Assembly: GCA_934476315.1 (NCBI GenBank)
Contig: CAKSNQ010000002.1
Location: 1-64,000, forward strand
DNA from: an uncultured Eubacteriales bacterium
GTDB lineage: Bacteria; Bacillota; Clostridia; Oscillospirales; CAG-272
Direction of reading: 5' to 3'
Length of the DNA stretch: 64,000 nucleotides
Positions 51,921 to 59,954 of this stretch are shown piece after piece. The translations under genes and the position numbers were made by a program. Below the pieces are notes generated by a model. The model made no database searches, was not told the origin of the DNA, and saw nothing but the letters and a program-made list of their open reading frames with translations. Position 1 is the stretch's first letter. Each line of letters opens with the position of its first letter.

Positions 51921-53015
51921 TCAGGGTGCGTCGCCCCGCTCCGCCCGGCTACTCGCCCGCCCCTCCGCAAAAGCGGCGTACCTTTGCTGCATTTCGACAA
52001 TCCCGCTCCGGAAGGATTCCAACTCCGGGGCTTCCCGCATGCTCTGCAACAGCCTTTGGCACAGCCGTTCGGCGGTCGCGGCGCTCTCCCCGTCGATTCC
52101 GTCGAAAAAGGGCGGTCGGTTCTCCCGCGCGGCGTCGTTCATCTGTCGCTCCAGCGCCGCGAAAATCCGCCGGATGTAAGCGGCGGCGTTATCGGGCTGT
52201 CCCGCCCGCACGTAGTTCACGGCAAGCTCGCGATAGTCGCAGAGCAGGGGCGGGTCATAGAAGCCCGCGTATTTGTCATCCAGAATGGCTTCGTACAGCG
52301 CCGCCGCGCGCTGATAATAGAAAATCTTTTCCGTCGGCGGCATATCCGGCAGGATGAGTTGTCGGATCGAGCACTCGGCAAGGTCCAAAAGGTACAGGAT
52401 ATTTTTCCTGATCTGCGTGCGGTACTCCTCCCCTGTCAGGACGTACTTTGCATAGACCTCCCGGCTGTGCCGGAGCAATGGGAGCTTGCGGTAGTAGGAG
52501 ATTCCCCGCTCCGCCGCGCGCGGGTCGTGCGACTCGGCGCAGATCTGGAGCATAATACGGTAAATTTCATTCCGGATGTCGTCGTCCGTACAGCACTTCT
52601 CCGCGTGGTCCGAAAGCGAAATCATCGTATCCATATGATCCTGCGCGAACAGTCGCTTGCGCAGGACATGGAGCATGACCTCGGGGTAATTTCTGTATTC
52701 ATCCGGGTTCAGCTCGATCTCCCGCATCCACGCCCGGTACACGCCCTCCCAGTCCTCCCGCGCATAAAGTGCGCGAACCTCCGCTTCAAATTCCTGTCGG
52801 TGCTCGGTGCTCCACACCCTGTCCATATCAAAGATGGCGTCGATCGAGCAACGAAAAAGCACCGCGATCCGGGGGAGGAGCATAATGTCCGGAGACAGCA
52901 GTCCGCGTTCCCATTTGGAGACGGTCTGGGCGGACACGCCGAGGCGGTCGGCGACCTCGCTCTGCGTCATATGGCGCGCCATTCTCAACTGCTTCCATTT
53001 ATTTTTCAGTTCCAT
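51921..53015 (-). CDS. XRE-family regulator with a helical repeat sensor region
   Basis: The 364 aa protein starts MELKNKWKQLRMARHMTQSEVADRLGVSAQTVSKWERG, a classic XRE helix-turn-helix, followed by about 290 residues of helical, TPR-like structure (DMDRVWSTEHRQEFEAEVRAL ... YRKLPLLRHSREVYAKY). Such proteins often sense a peptide or cell state; the ligand is unknown. ATG at 53015 with GAGG upstream is chosen over a longer frame that overlaps the membrane gene. It is the second gene of a two-gene operon. Confidence 0.85.
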   Translation of the reverse strand: MELKNKWKQLRMARHMTQSEVADRLGVSAQTVSKWERGLLSPDIMLLPRIAVLFRCSIDAIFDMDRVWSTEHRQEFEAEVRALYAREDWEGVYRAWMREIELNPDEYRNYPEVMLHVLRKRLFAQDHMDTMISLSDHAEKCCTDDDIRNEIYRIMLQICAESHDPRAAERGISYYRKLPLLRHSREVYAKYVLTGEEYRTQIRKNILYLLDLAECSIRQLILPDMPPTEKIFYYQRAAALYEAILDDKYAGFYDPPLLCDYRELAVNYVRAGQPDNAAAYIRRIFAALERQMNDAARENRPPFFDGIDGESAATAERLCQRLLQSMREAPELESFRSGIVEMQQRYAAFAEGRASSRAERGDAP

Positions 53016-53022
53016 CATGACC

Positions 53023-53559
53023 TCACGCCCGGCTCTTTCTCCAATAATTATATTTCTTTTTTCTGTACAGCAGGAGGAAGGCGAGGTAGGCGACGCAATC
53101 CAGCAGGGCGCTGAGGGCGTACCCGACAAACGGGACGGGAATACACGTATCAAACAGGCACAACGGGGCAAAGAGGAGCGTGACAACGGAGATCGTTTTT
53201 CGCTCAAAGACGACCTTATCGAAGGTATTCAGCGCGAAACAGCACACCGCAACCGCCGCTATGGCGAGCAATGTCCGCGCCTCACGCTTCAGCACGAGCC
53301 GGAAATCGTCGGAAAGCGAGGTGTACGCGCCATCCTTGTAGTCCGCCAGCACTTCCCGCTCCCCGACGGAACCTCTGATTTTGGATATCGCCAGCAGGAC
53401 AAAGCCAAACGCGAGCGTTGTCATGGCGGCGACAAGGAAAAGTGCGAGCGTCGGGCGGTTCAGTCCGCTCAGAATGGCACCCCAGATGGCGTACAGGGCG
53501 ACGTACGCCACCAGTGTGGCAACAGAAGCCAGCGTAATATTCCACAGCGTTCGTTTCAT
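53023..53559 (-). CDS. Small integral membrane protein
   Basis: The 178 aa protein has four membrane spans (about 8-30, 37-58, 95-113, 120-165) and a basic C-terminal tail (YRKKKYNYWRKSRA). Nothing identifies its function. It lies directly upstream of the XRE regulator (8 bases), so the two may form a regulator/sensor pair. Confidence 0.75.
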   Translation of the reverse strand: MKRTLWNITLASVATLVAYVALYAIWGAILSGLNRPTLALFLVAAMTTLAFGFVLLAISKIRGSVGEREVLADYKDGAYTSLSDDFRLVLKREARTLLAIAAVAVCCFALNTFDKVVFERKTISVVTLLFAPLCLFDTCIPVPFVGYALSALLDCVAYLAFLLLYRKKKYNYWRKSRA

Positions 53560-53587
53560 TGCAATCTCCTGATATGCCGTTTTTTAT

Positions 53588-53616
53588 ATTATAACACAGG
53601 AGCCGGCAGTTGTAAA
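53588..53616 (-). promoter_or_regulatory. Promoter of the membrane protein-regulator operon
   Basis: On the minus strand TTTACA (53611-53616) and TATAAT (53588-53593), spacer 17. Confidence 0.7.
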
Positions 53617-53768
53617 CAGACAATATGGCGCGCGGTTGTGTCCGTTTTGTATCAGTGCGCCGCTTCCCTGCCCACCATAGCCCACCGCGTGCGCCGACGC
53701 CTGCCCTCCCCACATTTTCCCTCGCGCTTGCCTTTCGACAAAAAATCTTGCCAAATGGTGATTTTTTC

Positions 53769-53797
53769 TTGCATTTCAGCAAAAAGAGTGATATAAT
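53769..53797 (+). promoter_or_regulatory. Promoter of the XRE-ftsH operon
   Basis: TTGCAT (53769-53774) and TATAAT (53792-53797) in the extended form TGATATAAT, spacer 17. Confidence 0.75.
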
Positions 53798-53839
53798 GGG
53801 GAAAACACGGGGCTATCCCGGGAAACGGAGGCTACAACC

Positions 53840-54070
53840 TTGGCATACGCCTATACGTTCTCTTACAACAAGCTCTGGCACCGTCTCATTGACCTGAAGC
53901 TGAAGAAAAAAGACCTGCAACTGCGCGCCAGGCTCAGCTCCAACGTCATTGCGAAGATGGGACGCGGCGAGTCGGTCACACTTGAAACGCTCGCCAAAAT
54001 CTGCCTTGCCCTGCATTGCGAGATCGGGGACATTGTGGATATTGTCGGACCCATCCGCACGGGCACATAA
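53840..54070 (+). CDS. Small XRE/Cro-type regulator
   Basis: The 76 aa protein (NKLWHRLIDLKLKKKDLQLRARLSSNVIAKMGRGESVTLETL) is the common YozG-like single-HTH type. It starts with TTG at 53840, supported by GGAGG eight bases upstream. It is 59 bases before ftsH and probably co-transcribed. Confidence 0.8.
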   Translation: MAYAYTFSYNKLWHRLIDLKLKKKDLQLRARLSSNVIAKMGRGESVTLETLAKICLALHCEIGDIVDIVGPIRTGT

Positions 54071-54129
54071 CACGCGCACATTCCGCACAGGATATTCCCC
54101 GGTACTCTGACAAAAGAAAGGAACACGCC

Positions 54130-55953
54130 ATGAAAGAAGTCAAATCCCCCAAAAAGCCCTTGATCTACTACTACGGGATCGCCCTGCTGATCGTTCTTCT
54201 CTTCAACATGGTCATCACGCCGCTGATCTCCCGCGCGCGGATCACCGACGTAGACTACGGAACGTTCATGAAAATGATCGACGAGCAGAACATCGGCAAG
54301 GTCGAGATCACCGGCTCGCAGATCGTATTCACCGACAAGGCGGAAAAGTCCATCTACCGCACCGGCGCCATGGACGACCCGACGCTGACACAGCGCCTGT
54401 ACGACAGCGGCGCGACGTTCCAAAGCGTGGACAACACGCCGTCGCTGTTCAGCCGCCTCCTGACCACGCTTCTCCCGCTACTCATTTTCATCGGTCTTGG
54501 GCAGTTTATGGCAAGGAAGATGATGTCGCAGGCGGGCGGTCCGAACGCGATGGCGTTCGGCATGGGTAAGAGCAATGCCAAAATCTATGTTCCCTCCTCC
54601 GACGGCATCCACTTTGACGACGTTGCCGGCGAGGACGAGGCAAAGGAAAGTCTGGCGGAGATCGTCGATTACCTGCACAACCCCAAAAAGTACGCCGACG
54701 TCGGCGCCGTCATGCCTAAGGGCGTTCTGCTCGTCGGCCCTCCCGGGACGGGTAAAACCATGCTGGCAAAGGCAGTCGCGGGCGAGGCGGGCGTTCCGTT
54801 CTTCTCGATGTCCGGCTCGGAATTTGTCGAAATGTTTGTCGGCATGGGTGCGTCCAAGGTGCGCGACCTGTTCGCGCAGGCAAAGGAAAAAGCGCCCTGC
54901 ATCGTTTTCATTGACGAGATCGATGCCATCGGCAAAAAGCGGGACGGTCAGCTCGGCGGCAACGACGAGCGCGAGCAGACGCTCAACCAGCTTCTCACCG
55001 AAATGGACGGCTTTGAGGGAAAGGGCGGCGTCATCATTCTGGCGGCGACCAACCGCCCGGAGTCCCTTGACCCCGCGCTGACGCGTCCCGGACGCTTTGA
55101 TCGCCGCGTGCCGGTAGAGCTTCCCGATCTGGCGGGACGCGAGGCAATTCTGAAGGTACACGCCAAGAAAATCAAGACCGCCGCCGACGTGGACTTCCAC
55201 ACCATCGCGCGTATGGCGGCGGGCACCTCGGGCGCGGAGCTTGCCAACATTGTCAACGAGGCGGCGTTGCGCGCCGTCCGGAGCGGGCGCACGGTCGCGA
55301 CGCAGGCGGACCTGGAGGAGAGCATTGAAGTCGTTCTCGCCGGGTATCAGAAGAAAAACGCCATTCTCTCCGACAGCGAAAAGAAAGTTGTCGCCTACCA
55401 CGAGATCGGTCACGCGCTGGTCGCCGCCATGCAGACCCATTCGGCGCCCGTGCAGAAGATCACCATCATTCCCCGTACCTCCGGCGCTCTGGGCTACACC
55501 ATGCAGGTGGAGACGGGCGACAAGGTGCTCATGACCAAGCAGGAGATTGAAAACAAGATTGCGACCTTCACCGGCGGACGCGCGGCGGAGGAGCTGGTCT
55601 TCGGAGAGATTACCACGGGGGCATCCAACGACATCGAACAGGCGACCAAGCTGGCGCGGGCAATGATTACCCGCTACGGCATGAGCGATGAATTTGACAT
55701 GGTGGCGCTGGAAACTGTCACCAACCAGTACCTGGGTGGCGACGCCTCGCTCGCCTGCTCCGCCGACACGCAGAAGCGTGTGGACGAAAAGGTGGTGGCG
55801 CTGGTCAAGGCAGAGCACGAAAAGGCAAAGGGCATTTTGTCCGCGCATCGCGCAAAGCTGGACGAGCTGGCACAGTATCTTTATGAAAAGGAAACCATCA
55901 CCGGCAGTGAGTTTATGGAGATCCTGAATCGCGGAGAGGGGGCGACGGCATGA
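54130..55953 (+). CDS. ftsH: ATP-dependent zinc metalloprotease FtsH
   Basis: The 607 aa protein has two N-terminal spans with a small extracellular domain, an AAA+ domain (GPPGTGKT, FIDEIDAIG, second region of homology ATNRPESLDPALTRPGRFDRR) and the M41 protease with HEIGHAL. It degrades misfolded or regulatory membrane proteins. The ATG at 54130 (AAAGGA upstream) is used. It overlaps the next gene by four bases. Confidence 0.96.
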   Translation: MKEVKSPKKPLIYYYGIALLIVLLFNMVITPLISRARITDVDYGTFMKMIDEQNIGKVEITGSQIVFTDKAEKSIYRTGAMDDPTLTQRLYDSGATFQSVDNTPSLFSRLLTTLLPLLIFIGLGQFMARKMMSQAGGPNAMAFGMGKSNAKIYVPSSDGIHFDDVAGEDEAKESLAEIVDYLHNPKKYADVGAVMPKGVLLVGPPGTGKTMLAKAVAGEAGVPFFSMSGSEFVEMFVGMGASKVRDLFAQAKEKAPCIVFIDEIDAIGKKRDGQLGGNDEREQTLNQLLTEMDGFEGKGGVIILAATNRPESLDPALTRPGRFDRRVPVELPDLAGREAILKVHAKKIKTAADVDFHTIARMAAGTSGAELANIVNEAALRAVRSGRTVATQADLEESIEVVLAGYQKKNAILSDSEKKVVAYHEIGHALVAAMQTHSAPVQKITIIPRTSGALGYTMQVETGDKVLMTKQEIENKIATFTGGRAAEELVFGEITTGASNDIEQATKLARAMITRYGMSDEFDMVALETVTNQYLGGDASLACSADTQKRVDEKVVALVKAEHEKAKGILSAHRAKLDELAQYLYEKETITGSEFMEILNRGEGATA

Positions 55954-56513
55954 AGCGACATCTCAGACCAAACTGGATTGAGCTGGTCATCGGAATTTTT
56001 CTGATCGCGCTGGGCGTATTCTCGTTTTTCAGCCCCGACGCGCTGCTGTCTGTCATCATTACGCTCTATGGCATCTTTGCCGTCATCACCGGCATTGAAG
56101 ACATCGTCTTCTACGTAAAATTCACGCGGTTCACCGGGTTCGGTCCCATGATCTCACTCATCTGCGGCATCGTCAGCGTCATGTGCGGCATCATGCTCAT
56201 CGCCTATCCCGAAGCCGCCCGGTGGCTCCTGACGCTTCTGTTCTCTCTCTGGATCATCACGCACTGCGCCTCCCGGCTGTCCCACGCCACGGCGTTCCGC
56301 GGTCCGGAGAGCAATTTCAGCTACTACTTTACGTTGATCATTAACATTCTCGGGATTCTTCTGGGGGTAGCGATGCTTCTGGTTCCGCGGCTGAGTGCGG
56401 CTACGATGCAGGCGGCGGGCTACGTTGTCGCGGTCGCCCTGCTCCTTCTGGGAATTGAAAATGTAGTTCTCTCCTTTGCCGACGGAGAAAACAGCGACCG
56501 TTTCTTCTATTGA
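55950..56513 (+). CDS. HdeD/DUF308-type membrane protein
   Basis: The 187 aa protein has six short membrane spans in three pairs (IELVIGIFLIALGVFSF, ALLSVIITLYGIFAVITG, and so on) typical of the DUF308 family. Its ATG overlaps the ftsH stop (ATGA), so it is co-translated. Function in Firmicutes is unknown; acid-stress roles are known for E. coli HdeD only. Confidence 0.82.
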   Translation: MKRHLRPNWIELVIGIFLIALGVFSFFSPDALLSVIITLYGIFAVITGIEDIVFYVKFTRFTGFGPMISLICGIVSVMCGIMLIAYPEAARWLLTLLFSLWIITHCASRLSHATAFRGPESNFSYYFTLIINILGILLGVAMLLVPRLSAATMQAAGYVVAVALLLLGIENVVLSFADGENSDRFFY

Positions 56514-56572
56514 TTCAAAGAAAAAAGAGGGTTTCGCAAGCACTCATTGCGCTTTCGCACCCTCGCAGCACA

Positions 56573-56613
56573 GGGGCTGTAAAGAAACTCGTTCTGAGTT
56601 TTTTTACAGCCCC
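56573..56613 (+). terminator. Terminator after the ftsH operon
   Basis: GGGGCTGTAAA (56573-56583) pairs with 56603-56613; AACTC/GAGTT forms an inner stem and T7 lies within the right arm. It belongs to the same GGGGCTGT family as the hairpin at 51867. Confidence 0.7.
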
Positions 56614-56674
56614 GTCAACATTGGTCTTGACGGCTGAACGCCGTTATTTTGTCGCCGAAAAAGGCAGAATTTGA

Positions 56675-56701
56675 GGGAGTGTTAAATTTTTTAACACCCC
56701 T
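56675..56701 (-). terminator. Terminator of the cysK-nifSU-rrf2 operon
   Basis: GTGTTAA (56679-56685) pairs with TTAACAC (56691-56697) directly beyond the rrf2 stop; A/T-rich loop and flanks. Confidence 0.6.
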
Positions 56702-56711
56702 CTTAATAACA

Positions 56712-57116
56712 TCATGCGCGGAGCAGGTCCGCGAGCGTAATGCCGTCAAAATAAGCGTTGGTCATTTCGTTGAAGCGACTCCACATGGCGATCGTCCGGC
56801 AGGACGCGGAACGCTCGCACGGCGCGGCGTCGTGGGACAGGCAGGCGACCGGCGCCAAATCTCCCTCGGTCAGGCGCAGGATTTCGCCGACCCGACATTC
56901 CTCCGGCGGGCGCGTGAGGCGATAGCCTCCCCCCACGCCGTGCGCCGCCTCGACCAGCCCGCTGCGGGTCAGGGCGGGCATGATCTGCTCCAGGTACTTT
57001 TTCGAAACCCCCTGCCGTTCGGCGATGTCTTTCATGGGGATATACCCCTCCCCGGTGTGCTCCGCCATGTCCAGAAGGACCCGCAGAGCGTACCTCCCCC
57101 TCGTGGAAACCATCAT
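56712..57116 (-). CDS. Rrf2-family regulator (IscR/CymR-like)
   Basis: The 134 aa protein has the Rrf2 winged helix (STRGRYALRVLLDMAEHTGEG, GGYRLTRPPEECRVGEIL) and three cysteines in CLSHDAAPCERSASC that fit the IscR-type cluster ligands. As last gene of the cysK-nifS-nifU operon it is probably its sensor of cysteine or Fe-S state. ATG at 57116 has GGGGGAG upstream. The twin operators before cysK are its likely targets. Confidence 0.9.
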   Translation of the reverse strand: MMVSTRGRYALRVLLDMAEHTGEGYIPMKDIAERQGVSKKYLEQIMPALTRSGLVEAAHGVGGGYRLTRPPEECRVGEILRLTEGDLAPVACLSHDAAPCERSASCRTIAMWSRFNEMTNAYFDGITLADLLRA

Positions 57117-57133
57117 AGCGCGCTCCCCCTCGT

Positions 57134-57580
57134 TTACGCGTGGCAGTGGGGACAGCATGCCTCCCCGTCCCCGTCGCACGATGCGAAACGGCTATGGTCG
57201 TATTCGATTCCGTTCTTATCGTAGTAGTCCTTGATCGCCGCCTTGATCGCTTCCTCGGCGAGAACCGAGCAGTGCATCTTATAGGCGGGCAGTCCGTCGA
57301 GCGCCTCGGCAACCGCCTTGTTGGTCAGCTCCAGCGCCTCGGTGATCGGCTTGCCCTTAATCAGCTCGGTCGCCATGGAGGAGGACGCGATAGCGGAGCC
57401 GCACCCGAAGGTTTCGAACTTGACGTCGGTAATGATGCCGTCGTCGATCTTGAGGTAAATCTTCATAATGTCGCCGCACTTGGGGTTACCGACCTGACCG
57501 ACGCCGTCGGCGTTCTCAATCGTCCCCACGTTGCGCGGGTTGCGGAAATGATCCATCACTTTTTCACTGTACAGTGCCAT
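57134..57580 (-). CDS. nifU: Fe-S cluster scaffold NifU/IscU-like
   Basis: The 148 aa protein has the three scaffold cysteines in NPKCGDIMK, TFGCGSAIA and KMHCSVLAEEA. It receives sulphur from the adjacent cysteine desulfurase. A short C-terminal extension with four Cys/His (CDGDGEACCPHCH) is unusual and could bind metal. Confidence 0.93.
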   Translation of the reverse strand: MALYSEKVMDHFRNPRNVGTIENADGVGQVGNPKCGDIMKIYLKIDDGIITDVKFETFGCGSAIASSSMATELIKGKPITEALELTNKAVAEALDGLPAYKMHCSVLAEEAIKAAIKDYYDKNGIEYDHSRFASCDGDGEACCPHCHA

Positions 57581-57624
57581 TGTATTTTACCATCCTTTCT
57601 GCCGCTTGAACGCTCATGTGCGGC

Positions 57625-58812
57625 TCAGAGAACAAACGGGAGTTTTCCCTCGACCTTATCGTGCCAGAGCGGGGACATTTCCCGCAGGTACGACACGACG
57701 CCCGAAATCTCGCGGAGCATATAATCTACCTGCTCCTCGGTGTTTTCCCCGCTCAGGGTCAGGCGCAGGGAGCCGTGCGCCACCTCGTGCGGGCGTCCGA
57801 TCGCCAAGAGCACGTGGCTGGGATCGAGTGAGCCGGAGGTGCACGCCGAGCCGGACGAGGCACTGATGCCCTTATCGTCCAGGAGAAGCAGGAGGCTCTC
57901 GCCCTCGATGCCCTCAAAGCAAAAGCTCACGTTGCCGGGCAGACGGTGGACGGGGTCGCCGTTGAGCGCCGCGTGCGGAATCTTCGACAGTCCCGCAATG
58001 AGCCGGTCGCGCAGAGCGGTCAGCTTGACGCGGTTCGCCTCCATGTTCTCGCACGCGCGGCACAGCGCCGTCGCCATGCCGACGATTGCGGGGACATTTT
58101 CCGTTCCCGCCCGTTTTCCGCGCTCCTGTGCGCCGCCCTCGATCAGGGGGGTCAGCAGGATGCCGCGACGGGCGTACAGGACGCCGACGCCCTTGGGACC
58201 GTGGAACTTATGCGCAGAGAGCGAGAGCATGTCGATGTTCTGCGCACCGACGTCGATCGGCAGGTGTCCTGCCGCCTGCACTGCGTCGGTATGGAAGCAC
58301 ACGCCCCGCGCGCGGCACACCGCTCCGATCTCGGCGATGGGAAGCACCGAGCCGATCTCGTTATTGGCGTACATGGTCGTGACAAGGCAGGTGTCCTCGC
58401 GGATGGCGTTCGCCACCTCCTCCGCCGTGATGTTTCCGTGGGAATGAACGTCCAGAAGCTCAATCTCAAAGCCCTGCTTTTTCAGCTTTTCCAGCGTGTG
58501 CAGGACGGCGTGATGCTCAAACGCGGTGGAGATGATGTGCTTTTTGCCTTTTTTCTCTCCCACCGCCGCGGCGGATAGAATCGCCTGATTATCCGCCTCG
58601 CTTCCGCCCGACGTGAAGTAGATCTCCCGTGCCGAACAGCCCAGACACGCGGCGATCTTCTCCCGCGCCTCCTCCAGCGCTTCCTTGGCTCTCTGCCCTA
58701 CCGAATGAAGGCTGGACGGGTTGCCCCAGACGTTCTCCATACAGGACACCATGGCATCCATCGCCTCGCGGCTACACTTGGTCGTCGCCGCGTTATCCGC
58801 GTATACGTTCAT
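57625..58812 (-). CDS. nifS: Cysteine desulfurase NifS-like
   Basis: The 395 aa PLP enzyme has YADNAATT at the start, the PLP lysine in SLSAHKFHGPKG and the active Cys in SSGSACTSG. It provides sulphur for NifU and other acceptors. ATG at 58812 is chosen (AAAGGAG upstream). Confidence 0.95.
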   Translation of the reverse strand: MNVYADNAATTKCSREAMDAMVSCMENVWGNPSSLHSVGQRAKEALEEAREKIAACLGCSAREIYFTSGGSEADNQAILSAAAVGEKKGKKHIISTAFEHHAVLHTLEKLKKQGFEIELLDVHSHGNITAEEVANAIREDTCLVTTMYANNEIGSVLPIAEIGAVCRARGVCFHTDAVQAAGHLPIDVGAQNIDMLSLSAHKFHGPKGVGVLYARRGILLTPLIEGGAQERGKRAGTENVPAIVGMATALCRACENMEANRVKLTALRDRLIAGLSKIPHAALNGDPVHRLPGNVSFCFEGIEGESLLLLLDDKGISASSGSACTSGSLDPSHVLLAIGRPHEVAHGSLRLTLSGENTEEQVDYMLREISGVVSYLREMSPLWHDKVEGKLPFVL

Positions 58813-58874
58813 TTCATCTTCTCCTTTCGCGTCATCTTCAATCGCTTTGATCGTTCCAATCGTTTTCAATCGTC

Positions 58875-59807
58875 TCAATCGCCGAACAGCGGCGTGGACA
58901 GGTAACGGTCGCCCGTGTCCGGCAGGAGCACCACGATCGTCTTTCCCGCGTTTTCGGGGCGTTTTGCCACCTGAATTGCGGCAAAGGTCGCCGCGCCCGC
59001 CGAAATTCCGACCAGGATTCCCTCACGTCTGCCGATCAGCTTGCCCGTGGCGAATGCGTCCTCGTTGCCCACGGGAATAATTTCATCGTAAATGTGCGTA
59101 TCCAGCACCTCGGGGACAAATCCCGCGCCGATGCCCTGAATCTTATGCGATCCCGCGACGCCCGTGGAAAGCACCGCTGACGTGGCAGGCTCCACCGCGA
59201 CCACGCGGACAGCGGGGTTCTTTTCCTTGAGGTATCTGCCAACGCCGGTAATGGTGCCGCCCGTGCCGACCCCCGCAACGAACACATCGACCTTGCCGTC
59301 GGTGTCCTCCCAGATTTCCGGTCCGGTCGTGGTGTAATGCGCCATCGGGTTGGCGGGGTTGACGAACTGCCCGGGAATGAAGCTGTCCGGAATCTGCGCC
59401 GCCAGCTCGTTCGCCTTCTCGATCGCGCCCTTCATGCCCTTCGCGCCGTCGGAAAGCACCAGCTCCGCGCCGTACGCTTTCATGAGTTGACGGCGTTCCA
59501 CCGACATGGTTTCCGGCATGACGATGATGACGCGGTAGCCGCGCGCGGCGGCAACCGAGCACAGCCCGATGCCCGTATTTCCGCTGGTCGGTTCGATGAT
59601 CGTCGAATGTGCGTTGAGCTTTCCCGTCCGCTCTGCCTCATCGAGCATAGCGCGCGCGACACGGTCCTTGACCGAGCCGGCGGGGTTCAGCCCCTCCACC
59701 TTGCCGAGAAGCGTCGCCTGCAAGCCGAACTCCTTTTCCAGGTGTGTCAGGCGGAGCAGCGGTGTTTTGCCGATCATTTCGTCGGCTGACTGATAAATGT
59801 GTGCCAT
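58875..59807 (-). CDS. cysK: Cysteine synthase A
   Basis: The 310 aa PLP enzyme has the PLP lysine in PAGSVKDRVA, the TSGNTG loop and GVGTGGTITG phosphate-binding loop. It makes cysteine from O-acetylserine and sulphide, feeding the desulfurase encoded next. It opens the operon. Confidence 0.96.
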   Translation of the reverse strand: MAHIYQSADEMIGKTPLLRLTHLEKEFGLQATLLGKVEGLNPAGSVKDRVARAMLDEAERTGKLNAHSTIIEPTSGNTGIGLCSVAAARGYRVIIVMPETMSVERRQLMKAYGAELVLSDGAKGMKGAIEKANELAAQIPDSFIPGQFVNPANPMAHYTTTGPEIWEDTDGKVDVFVAGVGTGGTITGVGRYLKEKNPAVRVVAVEPATSAVLSTGVAGSHKIQGIGAGFVPEVLDTHIYDEIIPVGNEDAFATGKLIGRREGILVGISAGAATFAAIQVAKRPENAGKTIVVLLPDTGDRYLSTPLFGD

Positions 59808-59838
59808 AAGAGTCTCTCCTTTGGATTGCCATTGGCGT

Positions 59839-59897
59839 ATTGCCTACTGATTTCATAGGCATTATACCACCGATTGCCTACCTTGTCAATAGGTAAT
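59839..59897 (-). promoter_or_regulatory. Twin operators at the cysK promoter
   Basis: Two inverted repeats of the form ATTGCCTA-N9-TAGGyAwT lie at 59839-59863 and 59873-59897. The first covers -10, the second covers -35. They are probable sites for the Rrf2 regulator of the same operon. Confidence 0.7.
59861..59889 (-). promoter_or_regulatory. Promoter of cysK-nifS-nifU-rrf2
   Basis: On the minus strand TTGACA (59884-59889) and TATAAT (59861-59866), spacer 17. Confidence 0.9.
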
Positions 59898-59915
59898 TCA
59901 AAAAAGGCAAAAAAA

Positions 59916-59942
59916 TTCCGGGAACCGCGAGGATTCCCGGAA
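59916..59942 (-). terminator. Terminator of the P-type ATPase gene
   Basis: TTCCGGGAA (59916-59924) and TTCCCGGAA (59934-59942) pair perfectly and on the minus strand run into TTTTTGCCTTTTTT. Confidence 0.9.
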
Positions 59943-59954
59943 AATGCAAAACAA

